Origin: Pinus tabuliformis | Lineage: Eukaryota; Streptophyta; Pinopsida; Pinales; Pinaceae | NCBI GenBank assembly: GCA_031772625.1 | Contig: CM062816.1 | Span: 635,684,352 to 635,748,351, forward strand | Direction of reading: 5' to 3' | DNA length: 64,000 bases | Position numbers and translations under genes: made by a program | Part shown: positions 36,206 to 45,876 of the stretch, one piece after another | Layout of the letters: the number at the start of each line of letters is the position of its first letter | Numbering within the stretch: position 1 is the first letter of the stretch | Notes under the pieces: model-generated | The model's input: the letters and a program-made list of their open reading frames with translations, nothing else | What the model was told of the DNA's origin: nothing | Database searches by the model: none

Positions 36206-37839
36206 ATTTTGCGCTTTTTTTAGTGATGACGTCAGCATGACGTCATTGGCGGGTCAAGGTCAAGTGACGTCAGCTGACGTCATCGGGTGACGTGGCGGTA
36301 AGCAATTGGTCCATGGGGGTGATGAGGTGGCAGCCATGTCATCAGCGAGGTGGACCAATCAACGGCAAAAGGATAAGCAGAAATGATGTGGCGATATGAC
36401 ATAGGAGGGCAGCTGGCGGTCAGGACCGTAGCGGTTACGGTTAAGGCTAGCCGCTATGATCTCTCGCGGCGGCGGTCTCGGGTACGGCGCTGAAAGTGTC
36501 AGGCCTGGCTCCGAGAGCCCTTGTTGTTTGACGCGTGGCCTGCCCGTGACGTGACGCAACGTCACTTTCTCGGGCGGTAAAGAACCACCATGGGGGACGC
36601 TCCGATATTGCTGTGGATCGTCGGATCCTCGGGACCTGATCCGACGGTGGGCGGAGCAACAACGTGCTCGGAGTATATGCGCGGGCGGAAAACTTTGGGT
36701 TGTGGGTTTTTTGATGTTTTTTCAATGTTTTCAATTAAAACAAACTGCGCGCTAACCTTTTGGAAATGTGCCAGAGGCGGGCTTTTAGACTTTGGGTAAT
36801 TTTTGCAAAGGATTTAAGGGTTAAAAGAGGGTTTATAAGGGTTTTTCAATGCAAATGGTGGTTTGAGGAGCAAGTTGGCTTGTAGCAAGGGGAATGGGAC
36901 GTGATAGGTTCACCAAGGTGACCAGAGGTCACTTTGGTTCCTTTTGAAGAACATATGGCTATAATGCCAAGGGGAGGAGTATTTATAGAATTTGGGGCTT
37001 TATACACCATAGTGTTTATATTATTAGGGGAAGGGTAAGATAGGGGAGCTATATAGTAGAATTAGAGGTTAATATGAATGAGGGAGCAAATGAAGGGGAT
37101 CTCACTGAGTTTATCTGAAATTGATTTAGTTTTGAGAGTAGATCAAAATGAAAAGATCTTAGACAAGAAATGTGGCCTTTGTGTGAACAAGAACCACCAT
37201 AAAACCATGGTCTTTCTCCATGAATCTCAGCTGAAAAGGGAATGTTAATAATGGAGTGAAGGGGGAAAGGGAGGTTAGTCATGCTCCTTGCTGTAATTTG
37301 ATGGAATCAACCACTTTGTCCATTGATAGATTTTGCCTTGGCAATACATCTTTTGACATATGTGCAATGGTGAAAATGCCCTTTCTGCAACCACAACTAC
37401 TTACCCAGCTATTTTCCTAGCATTTTTTGTTTCTCCATTGGAGGGTGCACTTGGACTTGCAAACCCTTACTTGCCTTTTCTTTTCTTTGGCTTTTTCTTT
37501 ATTCTTTTCTATCTACTTCTACCCTTATCTCTTCCAAGGTCCCAGATTAGGCTGTTGGAATCCTTTTCTTCTCTACCGAAACTAGTTGTCTGCCAAGATT
37601 AAGCAGTTTGGACAGACTCCTTTCTCTATTCTACAACAGAAAATTTAAACATGGCATGATCCAGATTAGACTTTTGGACCATCCATCAAAATTGAAATAA
37701 GGTCATCAATATTTGAAACACTTTACACACCTCTTGTTTTCTAGGAAATATGGGATCTTTGTGATATCAAAGCAGAGCATATTTGGACTTTCCTTGGCCA
37801 ATCATGAAATATGAAACCTATTGGTATAGGTATCCAACA
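36206..37839 (-). repeat. Element A 3' LTR, first 1634 bases, cut by assembly gap
   Basis: On the minus strand it begins TGTTGGATACC at 37839 and matches the right-hand copy starting at 51861. Homology ends exactly here: left flank bases GTGGCTCC versus GCATGCAA beyond the other copy. This fixes the LTR start. The TATAAATA box is at 36980-36987 (minus), and a CpG-rich ACGT-motif cluster at 36227-36600. The open frames inside, on both strands, are not conserved proteins. Confidence 0.9.
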
Positions 37840-38097
37840 GTGGCTCCACATGGGGATGGTTTTTCTTTTGAAAGACCAAGAACAGCAGGTGAGATTGCCT
37901 TGTTCTTTGACTGCCCATCTCAATCTTGAAATCTTGCTGCTTTGATGTATCAAAACTGTGTGCCTCCTTTTTGAAAGACCTCTGATCCTATTGCCTCTTG
38001 CTGGTTGGTGAATCACTTGGAAAACTGTATTTTACAATCTAAAACAGAAAACTATATGTACATCCGCATATATACAAGGGAACCTGATGTTGCAATC
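37840..38097 (-). other. Element A 3' untranslated region before the LTR
   Basis: The sequence between the integrase end and the 3' LTR should hold the polypurine tract. The only purine run near the LTR is AAAAGAAAAA, complementary to TTTTTCTTTT at 37860-37869, about 20 bases inside. The bases touching the LTR are not purine-rich. A 91-codon frame here is not a recognisable protein. Confidence 0.5.
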
Positions 38098-38992
38098 ATG
38101 GGAAATAATCAAAATAATGCTTCAGCATCCTGCCATTGACAGGACCTTCATCCAAGTCAGTTTCAGTCAGACTCTTGAGGAAGTAAGTGTTGTTACCTTG
38201 TACTGCTTGGACAGCAAATGGTCCTCTCCATAAAGAGTCAAATTTTCCATGTTTTCCTTTCTCTTCTCTTCTTGCATCCCACTTTAAGACTTTGTCCCCA
38301 CATTGAAATCTTCTGCTTTGGTTCTCCTATCAAAGGCCTTTTTCAATTTTTCTTGTAATATCTGCACTCTGCTGAAAACTTGTTCTCTAGTTTGCTGTAA
38401 ACAGATTATCTGATTGATCCTCCTTTGCATATCATTTGGCTCTGCTTGACTTTCTTGCAGAAGCTTCATAACCGGTACTCCTAGTGATGAAGGAAATCTG
38501 GCTTCTAATCCATAGACTAACTCATATGGGATGGTCCCAATTGATCTTTTGGTTGTTAGTCTATCTGCCCATAAAGCATTTACTAGTTTTTTATGCCAGT
38601 TCTTTTTATTCTCTTCCAGCACTTTCTTTATGATATTTATTAAACTTTTGTTTGATGATTCAGCAAGACCATTTCCTTGAGGATAGTAAGCAGTAGAATG
38701 GCCCAAAGTAATGTGAAATTTATGGCAGAAGTTCACCATTTTCTTGGATCTGAAGGCAGCAGCATTGTCTGTTATTATCTTGTCTGGACAGCCAAATCTA
38801 GCCAGTATTGTGTTTTCCAAAAACTGAATAATTACTGAATCATTTGCTTGTCTGCATGGGGCAGCTTCAATCCACTTGGTGAAGTAGTCTGTTGCTGTTA
38901 AAATCCATCTGTGTTGTCATGAAGATGAGGGGTGAATTTCCCAATGAAATCCAAGCCCCATTGTTGGAAGGGTCTTTCTGTTGCAATGGGCT
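38098..38992 (-). pseudogene. Element A integrase core and C terminus, broken by frameshifts
   Basis: Integrase joins the DNA copy to the chromosome. The zinc-binding N terminus is the end of the preceding pol frame. The catalytic core follows in three frames: ATDYFTKW (first Asp) near 38905, ITDNAAAF (second Asp) near 38780 and GLAESSNKS (Glu) near 38670. So all three DDE residues are present. Single-base length changes near 38996, 38912 and 38297 separate the pieces; the longest open piece is 38284-38820. Each lies at a short homopolymer, so these may be true decay or base-calling errors. The C-terminal end with LWRGPF is in another frame and stops at about 38098. Confidence 0.85.
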
Positions 38993-41900
38993 TCAAGGAA
39001 GTGGCAGCAACTGTCTTTTGCCTTCAAACAGTTGGCATTTGTGGCATGAGGTTGTAAATTTCTTAACATCAGAGAACATGGTGGGCCAGTAATAACCAGC
39101 CCTCAATATCTTGTCCACAGTGGACTTCCAGTACAAATGTCCACCACAGTCTCCAGCATGGAAATCTTGCATGATATTGTTAGTTTCATTCTCTATTAGA
39201 CAGTGCAACAATATACCTTCATGGTTTTTCCAAAGTAAATTTCCATCTATCACACAAAATCTAGATGTTTTCATTTTTAGGAACCTACACTTAGTTCTGG
39301 ACAGTCCTGGGGGAGCACACAGGTTTTGTAACACATAGCAGATATCAGAGTACCAAGGAGATTGTTCAAAGGCTAGATTGATCTTTGGAGTCGCCAGCTC
39401 TGTTTCACTGTCCAGTTGGTTGATATCTAAGGCTTGGAAATTTGCTTCTGTCATTAATTTGGCCAAACCTTGCCCTTTTATCAGCTTTGTAGGTTTTATT
39501 TCAATGTCAAATTCTAGTATATTGGCAATCCATTTTCCTCTCCTACCCTCTAAGTTTTCTTGGGTAAGAATGTCTTTGACAATAGGACTTGGTACATAAG
39601 CCACAACATGGGAGTAAAGGATGTAAATCCTAAAGTCTTTAATAGCTTTGATCAAAGCATAGGCTTGCTTCTCCATAATTTGATACTTTAGAGGGGCATC
39701 TCTAAGAGCTCTGCTGAAAAAGGCAATAGGCTTCTCATTCCCTTGGTCATCTTTCTGTAATAAAACAGCAGCAATAGTATGTTGGGAGGCAAAGGAGAAA
39801 ATGATAAAGTCTCTGTCAAACTGAGGATTGGTTAACACTGGGGTTTGAGTCAAGGCCAATTTTATACTTTCAAAGGCTTGTTTTGCTTCGACAGTCCATT
39901 TGACCTTTGAATCTTTCTTTAGCATATTGTTTAGTAATCTGATTAATTCTGCTAAATTAGGGATAAACCTTCTTAAAAAGTTGATTTTCCCTAAGAATCC
40001 TTGCAACTCCTTGACATTCCTTGGGTGAGGCATTTGTAGGATAGCTTGTATCCTATCTGGATCAATTCTTATGCCATGTTTTGAAATAATGTGTCCTAAG
40101 AGTTTCCCTTCTTCCAAGCCAAATAATGACTTCTTGGGGTTTAAGGAAATGCCATATTTCCTGCATGTTACGAAAATCTGTCTCAAATGTTTCAAGTGTT
40201 CTTGGTCAGATTTTGAAAAGGGTGTAAGATCATCTAAGTAAATGACCAAGAAGTCATGAATTTCTTTTGCAAAAGTAATGTCCATCGCTCTTTGAAACGT
40301 TGCCCCTGCGTTTTTCAATCCAAAGGGCATTTTCACATACTTGAAAGTTCCCCATGGGGTTGTAAATGCAGTTTTGTCTTGATCATCAGGGTGTACTAGG
40401 ATTTGATTGAAGCCTGAGAATCCATCAAGCAATGATATCCTTGAAGCCCCTACTACTCTTTGAAGAATATGATCCATTTTGGGTAACGGGTAGTTATCTT
40501 TGAGTGATACTTGATTCAAATTCCTTAAATCTACACAAAGTCTAATCTCACCAGTTTTCTTTCTTGTAGGGACCAAATTTGAAATCCACTCAGAGAACCT
40601 GATTGGTGCTATGATACCAGCTTTGAACATTTTATGTAATTCTTTTTCAATGGAAGGAAGGAGCACACGATTGATCCTTCTCAATTTCTGTTTGAATGGT
40701 TTTTGATTGGGCTTGAGGGGAATGGTATGATGGATAACAGAAGTATCATAAGACTTTAAATCCTCATAACCCCAAGCAAAAACATCTTGAAATTCTTTAA
40801 AGAGATCAATGTATTTGGGCTTTTGATCAGGGGGCAAAGAGGCAGATAGCTTTATTATTTTAGGCTTGTCAATAGTACCAATGTTGCATTCTTCAACTGT
40901 TGCATCTAATGGCTGCATCTTTGGCTTCCTAGGGATGTCATTTGAGTCAAAAATATCCTCTAGTGGGGTAAGGCCTACTGGAAGGAAATTGTCTTTGAGT
41001 TGTATGATTTCAGCTTCAGCGTTGCTCATCTCTTCACAGTCAATTTGGTGAATTTGCTGAATGTTTTCATTGCTGAAAATGGTTGGAGTCAGTAATTGTT
41101 TTGCTGTTCTAGGTGACATTGGGTGAGCAGACTGTTGAAACTGTATTTGTGATGGACTTGCTCCATCAAGTATTTGTGATTGACTTGCTGACTCAAGTAT
41201 TTGTGATTGACTTGCTCCATCAATATCAATATTTAATCCTGTGAACTCTTGTTGCAAGGTTAAAAAATTGTTTATTTGCATGTCATCCTCAAATACTTGC
41301 CATTCTTTGACATTGTTTGGAATAGAGGGTCTGTATTTGACCTCGGCTGTGAAACAGTTATTGGGTTCTAATGGGAATTTGAAGGTGCTGGCAAATGTAG
41401 CTAAGCTGTGTGCATGGAGATTGTGGCCCCTTGAAATTTTTGTGATAACATACTCAGAGAAGGTCTCTAATATTTCAATTACAGCAGATCTGTAGGACCT
41501 CAATCTTTTGTCATTGGTGACAAAGTTTCCTTTCACTTGTTGAATTACTAGATCAGAGTCTCCCATGATGGAGAGTTTAGGAGCTTGTAGTGATTTTGCT
41601 AGCTTTAGGCCCAGCAACAGAGCTTCGTATTCTGCCATATTGTTAGTGCATCTAAAATTCAATCTATAAGCCCTGCCTTCTGCATAGTCTTTCTCTTTGT
41701 TATGTATCCACACTCCAGCTCCTGCCCCTAACTTGTTAACTGAGCCATCAAATTCCAGGACCCACAGGATGTCTTGCTGAACAGGAGATTTAAAATTCTG
41801 TTCATGGGATGGCAATGTGAGCATGAGTTGGGGTTTCTTTTCCCATTTGTTTTCTAGGACAATTTCATCACTTTTTTGACAATCTTTGACAACTAGAGGA

Positions 41901-43327
41901 GGGATACTGTGTATTGTTGGGCTGATTGATGTTTGGCAGGTGATACTTGTTTGATCAATGTTTTGTTCTTGTGTGAGTGTTTCGGTCCTAATGTCATTGT
42001 TTGAGAGGCTTGTGCTGTCATTGAAGAGGATGAAGGAGTCTATGTCCGAATGGACAGCATATATTGGAAAGTTTTGAGGCTTTTCTTCACTGCTGACCAT
42101 ATACTTCATGAGTGTTTCCCTGTACAGTCTTTTTGGTTGCCCAAAGACAGAGATAGTGGCATATGACATATCTAATTGCAGGGAGCCTTGGAGCTTGGCT
42201 CCCCATGATCTTGATAACAGCATCCCATATTTAGGTGGGATATCAGCGACTACAACATCCATTAGAATGGTTTTGTTGGGATATTGAACCAGAGACACAC
42301 ATAAATCTTTTATTAGGCCTAAACATTTGACTTGGCTAGAATCAAAAGAAAACAGGTCTTTGTATGGTCTTGTTATATCCAAGTTCAATCTTTCCATGAC
42401 TGCTTTTGGCATAAGGTTGTGAGAGGCGCCTGAGTCGAACATTGCATTATGTAGTATTTTATCATGAACATGCAGGCTGACATAAAAAGGTAAAACCCCT
42501 GTGACCATAGTTTTTCCATCTACCTCTGGGCCAAACAGTAATTCTGGAGTGTCATCTAGCACATTTACATCATCTTTGCTATTAGTGAGTTGAAGGGATT
42601 TCTTGATCTGTTGTTTGTATATGTCATGCTTGGCTAGCTCTGAGAGAGGAATTGCTATTTTTAGCTTGCCAATCTCTGTGCCTAGGTCAAAAGGTTTGTC
42701 AACTTGGGTTTTAGAGTCACGGATACCAGTCTTTTCTTTGTTCATTAAATCTTCTTGTTGGATTTCATCTTGATTTTGAGACCTGCCCCTTTTACTCATG
42801 TCTTGAGGGGTAAAATTTGAATCAGGGTGAGAGGACGAAGTTGCCATGGGCTGTTGTAGTGGGGACAGCAGTTCAGTAACCTCCTCAACTACAATTTCTT
42901 CTGCAGGAAAGTTTATTTTGTCATTGGGTTCTGTGATCATGGTTTCTTTAGACCTCTGTTTATCCTTTATCTTGTCGGGCTGGTTTACATTCACAGTCCT
43001 ACTCCTCAGTTTATACTGTTTATGGACTTCATAGACAGCAGTATCATATCCTTGTTTAAAGTCAAAGGATTCTCCTGATTTAGTTTGGAATGTTTTGCTT
43101 TCATCCTCCTCATGGTCTTCTTGCGTTAGGAAAACATGGCTTTTACCATCCAGACCCATTAAGTTAATTTCAGGATCTTCACTGAGCTGATTGGCTGTGG
43201 AAGTTTCTGCATAGTTTTCTTGAAAAGGGGGTCTAATGTCTTGGTCAGCACTTGTCTTTCCTATGTTTGGGTTCTGAGTTCTCCTAAAATTCGGGTTTCT
43301 AGGAGGGTTGCTTTGTGATGCCTCCAT
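38993..43327 (-). CDS. pol: Element A pol: protease, added RNase H, RT, native RNase H, integrase zinc finger
   Basis: This is a 1444-codon frame. Residues about 1-230 are a linker with the YKLRSRT motif found in plant gypsy elements. The protease has its active site DSGAS near residue 297, then DIPPKYGMLLSRSWG. A plant/archaeal-type RNase H at about 520-650 has FDGS, MAEYEAL, GDSDLVIQQ and HAHSLA. A linker at about 690-730 has an in-frame 10-residue repeat. RT follows at about 900-1090, with VDLRNLNQ, MPFGLKNAGATFQR and YLDD near residue 1030. The native RNase H at about 1150-1290 lacks the usual first Asp (FAS where TDAS is typical). The HHCC zinc finger of integrase at about 1390-1435 ends at a TGA. 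The added RNase H stands before RT; in the Tat elements I know of it usually follows the native RNase H. The start ATG overlaps gag by 67 bases in the -1 frame. Confidence 0.92.
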   Translation of the reverse strand: MEASQSNPPRNPNFRRTQNPNIGKTSADQDIRPPFQENYAETSTANQLSEDPEINLMGLDGKSHVFLTQEDHEEDESKTFQTKSGESFDFKQGYDTAVYEVHKQYKLRSRTVNVNQPDKIKDKQRSKETMITEPNDKINFPAEEIVVEEVTELLSPLQQPMATSSSHPDSNFTPQDMSKRGRSQNQDEIQQEDLMNKEKTGIRDSKTQVDKPFDLGTEIGKLKIAIPLSELAKHDIYKQQIKKSLQLTNSKDDVNVLDDTPELLFGPEVDGKTMVTGVLPFYVSLHVHDKILHNAMFDSGASHNLMPKAVMERLNLDITRPYKDLFSFDSSQVKCLGLIKDLCVSLVQYPNKTILMDVVVADIPPKYGMLLSRSWGAKLQGSLQLDMSYATISVFGQPKRLYRETLMKYMVSSEEKPQNFPIYAVHSDIDSFILFNDSTSLSNNDIRTETLTQEQNIDQTSITCQTSISPTIHSIPPLVVKDCQKSDEIVLENKWEKKPQLMLTLPSHEQNFKSPVQQDILWVLEFDGSVNKLGAGAGVWIHNKEKDYAEGRAYRLNFRCTNNMAEYEALLLGLKLAKSLQAPKLSIMGDSDLVIQQVKGNFVTNDKRLRSYRSAVIEILETFSEYVITKISRGHNLHAHSLATFASTFKFPLEPNNCFTAEVKYRPSIPNNVKEWQVFEDDMQINNFLTLQQEFTGLNIDIDGASQSQILESASQSQILDGASPSQIQFQQSAHPMSPRTAKQLLTPTIFSNENIQQIHQIDCEEMSNAEAEIIQLKDNFLPVGLTPLEDIFDSNDIPRKPKMQPLDATVEECNIGTIDKPKIIKLSASLPPDQKPKYIDLFKEFQDVFAWGYEDLKSYDTSVIHHTIPLKPNQKPFKQKLRRINRVLLPSIEKELHKMFKAGIIAPIRFSEWISNLVPTRKKTGEIRLCVDLRNLNQVSLKDNYPLPKMDHILQRVVGASRISLLDGFSGFNQILVHPDDQDKTAFTTPWGTFKYVKMPFGLKNAGATFQRAMDITFAKEIHDFLVIYLDDLTPFSKSDQEHLKHLRQIFVTCRKYGISLNPKKSLFGLEEGKLLGHIISKHGIRIDPDRIQAILQMPHPRNVKELQGFLGKINFLRRFIPNLAELIRLLNNMLKKDSKVKWTVEAKQAFESIKLALTQTPVLTNPQFDRDFIIFSFASQHTIAAVLLQKDDQGNEKPIAFFSRALRDAPLKYQIMEKQAYALIKAIKDFRIYILYSHVVAYVPSPIVKDILTQENLEGRRGKWIANILEFDIEIKPTKLIKGQGLAKLMTEANFQALDINQLDSETELATPKINLAFEQSPWYSDICYVLQNLCAPPGLSRTKCRFLKMKTSRFCVIDGNLLWKNHEGILLHCLIENETNNIMQDFHAGDCGGHLYWKSTVDKILRAGYYWPTMFSDVKKFTTSCHKCQLFEGKRQLLPLP

Positions 43328-44386
43328 GATGATTTTCTTTCAACTGATTCCACTCTTTCACCCAATCTTTTCATGCTGTTTAGTATTGCATCCAGCTTTT
43401 GATCAAAACCTGAGGGTTCTTCTCTGAAGCCAGTCTTCTTTTCCAACTTTGCCCTGTTTCTTTTGGCAATTAGGTTAGCCTCTACAGTGTCTGCAACCCT
43501 TTGAGCTTCTGCAAGGGTTGGAGGATCTCTTTCTTTCAATTGATAGGCCATATCAGAATCAAAACCGTCAGGGAAGTTATACAGGGCCAAATCAGGAGGG
43601 GGCCTTAAGTTCTGTGGGATAGCATTATATACATTGTTAAACCTAGCACAATATTCCAAAACTGTTTCTTGGGGACCTCTTTTAATAGTGTTATATTCAC
43701 CAAGTATGTGGAGAGGATCTTTCTTCTTCTCCCATCTCTCAGTAAAGGCTTCGTAAAGCTGATCAGGTGTTGCAATGGAGTTTGCATTGAGGGATCTGAA
43801 CCAAGTTCTAACATCCCCAGTTAAGCTTTGAACAAAAATTCTCATCCTGACACTGTTATCATCTATTTCATAGGTCTCAAAGTGGTCTTGCATCTTCTTA
43901 GCATGCTGGACAGCTGTCAAAGGGCCATGGGAGTCAAAAAATGAGATTTTGGTTTGGTAGTCTTGGGGTAGAGCTGGAGCATTAGCTGGTATCTGTAGAG
44001 GTGCATACCTGTTGGCCATGTTTATGGGATTTACAGGGTTGACAGGAATAAATGGGACAGCAGGGATTACTGGTGTAACAGGGTTAATGGGATGGGTAAC
44101 AAATGGGGAACTGGTTGAAAGAGTATGTGCAGTGGGTGAAGATGTAAGAGGAGGACTTTGAGGTGTTGATGATGAACTAGGGGAACTAGGAGTGGACCGG
44201 AAAAGAACTTTGCAGGGTGTGGGAATGCAGATAGGCTGATCTGAAATTATATCTGACTCAACAGGCTTCTCCTGCTTTTGCTGTCTCCTAATGTTCTTTG
44301 GAATGATATTTGGATTATCAACAATGATAGGTTGATTAGGGTCAGGGTTTGCCCTAGTGTGCCTTGGGTTTCTTTTGGGAGCCAGC
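43261..44386 (-). CDS. gag: Element A gag: capsid protein
   Basis: This frame is open from after a TAG at about 44388 to the TAG at 43261. The first ATG is at 44019 and gives 252 codons. The upstream 120 codons are also open and Pro/Ser/Thr-rich, as in Tat gag N termini, so the true start may be lost or non-AUG. The Retrotrans_gag domain shows ISFFDSHGP, MRIFVQSLTGDVRTWFRSL, LYEAFTERWEKK, EYCARFNNVY and the PPTLAEAQRVAD end. I see no CCHC zinc knuckle, a common lack in this group. Gag builds the particle that houses reverse transcription. The gag-pol junction is a -1 shift without a canonical slippery heptamer, so it may be an indel. Confidence 0.88.
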
Positions 44387-44609
44387 TTCTAATTTCTTTT
44401 GAATTTGTACAAGAAGTTTATATATGCAAGGACTGGATGTGAATTTTGGAATGGCTATATATGTTCCAAAGCTGGGATGAAGATTCCCTAATTAGCTCTT
44501 CCCTAAAGCTGTCCCTGTATTACAGAAACAGTTCTAAGGCCTCTTGGCTAGTTTCAGGCTTGATGGTAGCTTTGGAAGATAGATAGTAATTGAAAAATCT
44601 TAAGAATTC

Positions 44610-44627
44610 CCCAGTGGAGTCGCCAAT
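44610..44627 (-). other. Element A primer-binding site, tRNA-Arg type
   Basis: On the minus strand TGGCGACTCCACTGGGGA is, from what I know of the plant tRNA-Arg 3' end, an unbroken 18-base complement. It lies four bases inside the LTR end TGTTAACA at 44632. A leader of about 240 bases separates it from the gag frame. This is the normal layout of a Tat/Ogre-type element and marks where the 5' LTR stops. Confidence 0.88.
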
Positions 44628-44631
44628 TATG

Positions 44632-45876
44632 TTAACACCCAGGTTGTTCCCTATGACTCCCAAGGGAATACGGCCGGGGTAACCACTAACCAATCTTTGG
44701 ATCACTACTTCTAGCCAAACTGTGATCAGAGAGGGCTCTCTCTTTATGATTTGTATCTGTTATGATAGTGTTTTAGGCTAGGTATTACGCACAGGTTTTG
44801 TTTATGTTTTGGTTGAAGATTTTCTTTCAGGTCTTGTGATATAATGTTCAAAGAGTCAAATATCATTGGGCAATGGAGTCTATGGCTGTAGGTGTCTAGA
44901 AACCTTGAGGTGAATTGGTGAAACTTACAGGGCCATTTGGATACTTCATATAACAAAATTTTTGATTTACAACACAAACAGGTGAAAAAACCAGTGAAAG
45001 CAATTAAGAATTTTCACTAAAGTATTCAAGTATTTCCACCAAACTAGGTATGAGAAACGGATAGATGTCTCAGGAGCAAACTTGAATCCCTGGGAATGTC
45101 TATCACTGTAAAAGATATAGTTTTAAAGTGCAGCAATTAAGAATTACACTTCATTCACTGTATCTGAAGAAAACATGGATAATAGCTTAGATTGAGTTCA
45201 GGGTAATCAGTGATTAAATCCTGGAACTATTCTTCTACTTTGCTATTAAGTATAAAACATTTAAACAATAAAAGAGAACAAAAGCCTCGAAAACATGTAA
45301 CACAGAGATTTAAGAAAGACTTATTGTTTTATGAAACACTCTGGAATCCTGCAACATTCACCATTCATCACAATGCATCAAGGTACGCCCAGCTTTGGAA
45401 ATTCCATTCACCCTTTGTATTATTTCTCTGAGAATTTTACAGCAAGTGAGATCTCCAAAATGAAAATAACAACAACCCCTTAAGCTTCAGTGGGGGGCGA
45501 ATATATACATACGATTTTACAAAAATATCTGAGTTCTAAGTTATCTCAGACTTAATGTTCTCACCAACTTTTGAGATATTATTATCAGAAATTTATTACA
45601 GCATTGAATACAAAATAAAGGCATCTTGATGTTCTGTCAGAAGATATTTTGGCCTTTGGGAGCTGCTAAGTCGGTTGGGATACTTTGATCAAATGCTGGA
45701 GAACCCGACTTTATGGCTCATGCGCTGTATTTTGGGTCTGCCACCTGTGATTGTGATTGCTGCTGTGGTGAGTAAATAGCCCTGCTGAGTTGGCTCAGCA
45801 TCTGTCCTTTCCTTGTGGAGTTATCCACCAAAATTCTGCCTGTGCATGATTGTTCGTAAACTGGAGAAAATTAACG
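44632..45876 (-). other. Non-coding 3' part of element A 5' LTR
   Basis: 1.25 kb between the 707-codon frame and the LTR end has no supported gene. A TATATA word lies at about 45499-45505, near a G/C-rich tract. It could serve as a second promoter or polyadenylation region, but nothing proves it. Confidence 0.45.

Noticed and set aside
36590-36799. Plus-strand frame in the LTR conserved at 50621-50869
   Set aside because: Identity follows from LTR duplication; antisense to the element, no motif.
43280-43345. Programmed -1 frameshift signal between gag and pol
   Set aside because: No slippery heptamer seen; an indel is at least as likely.
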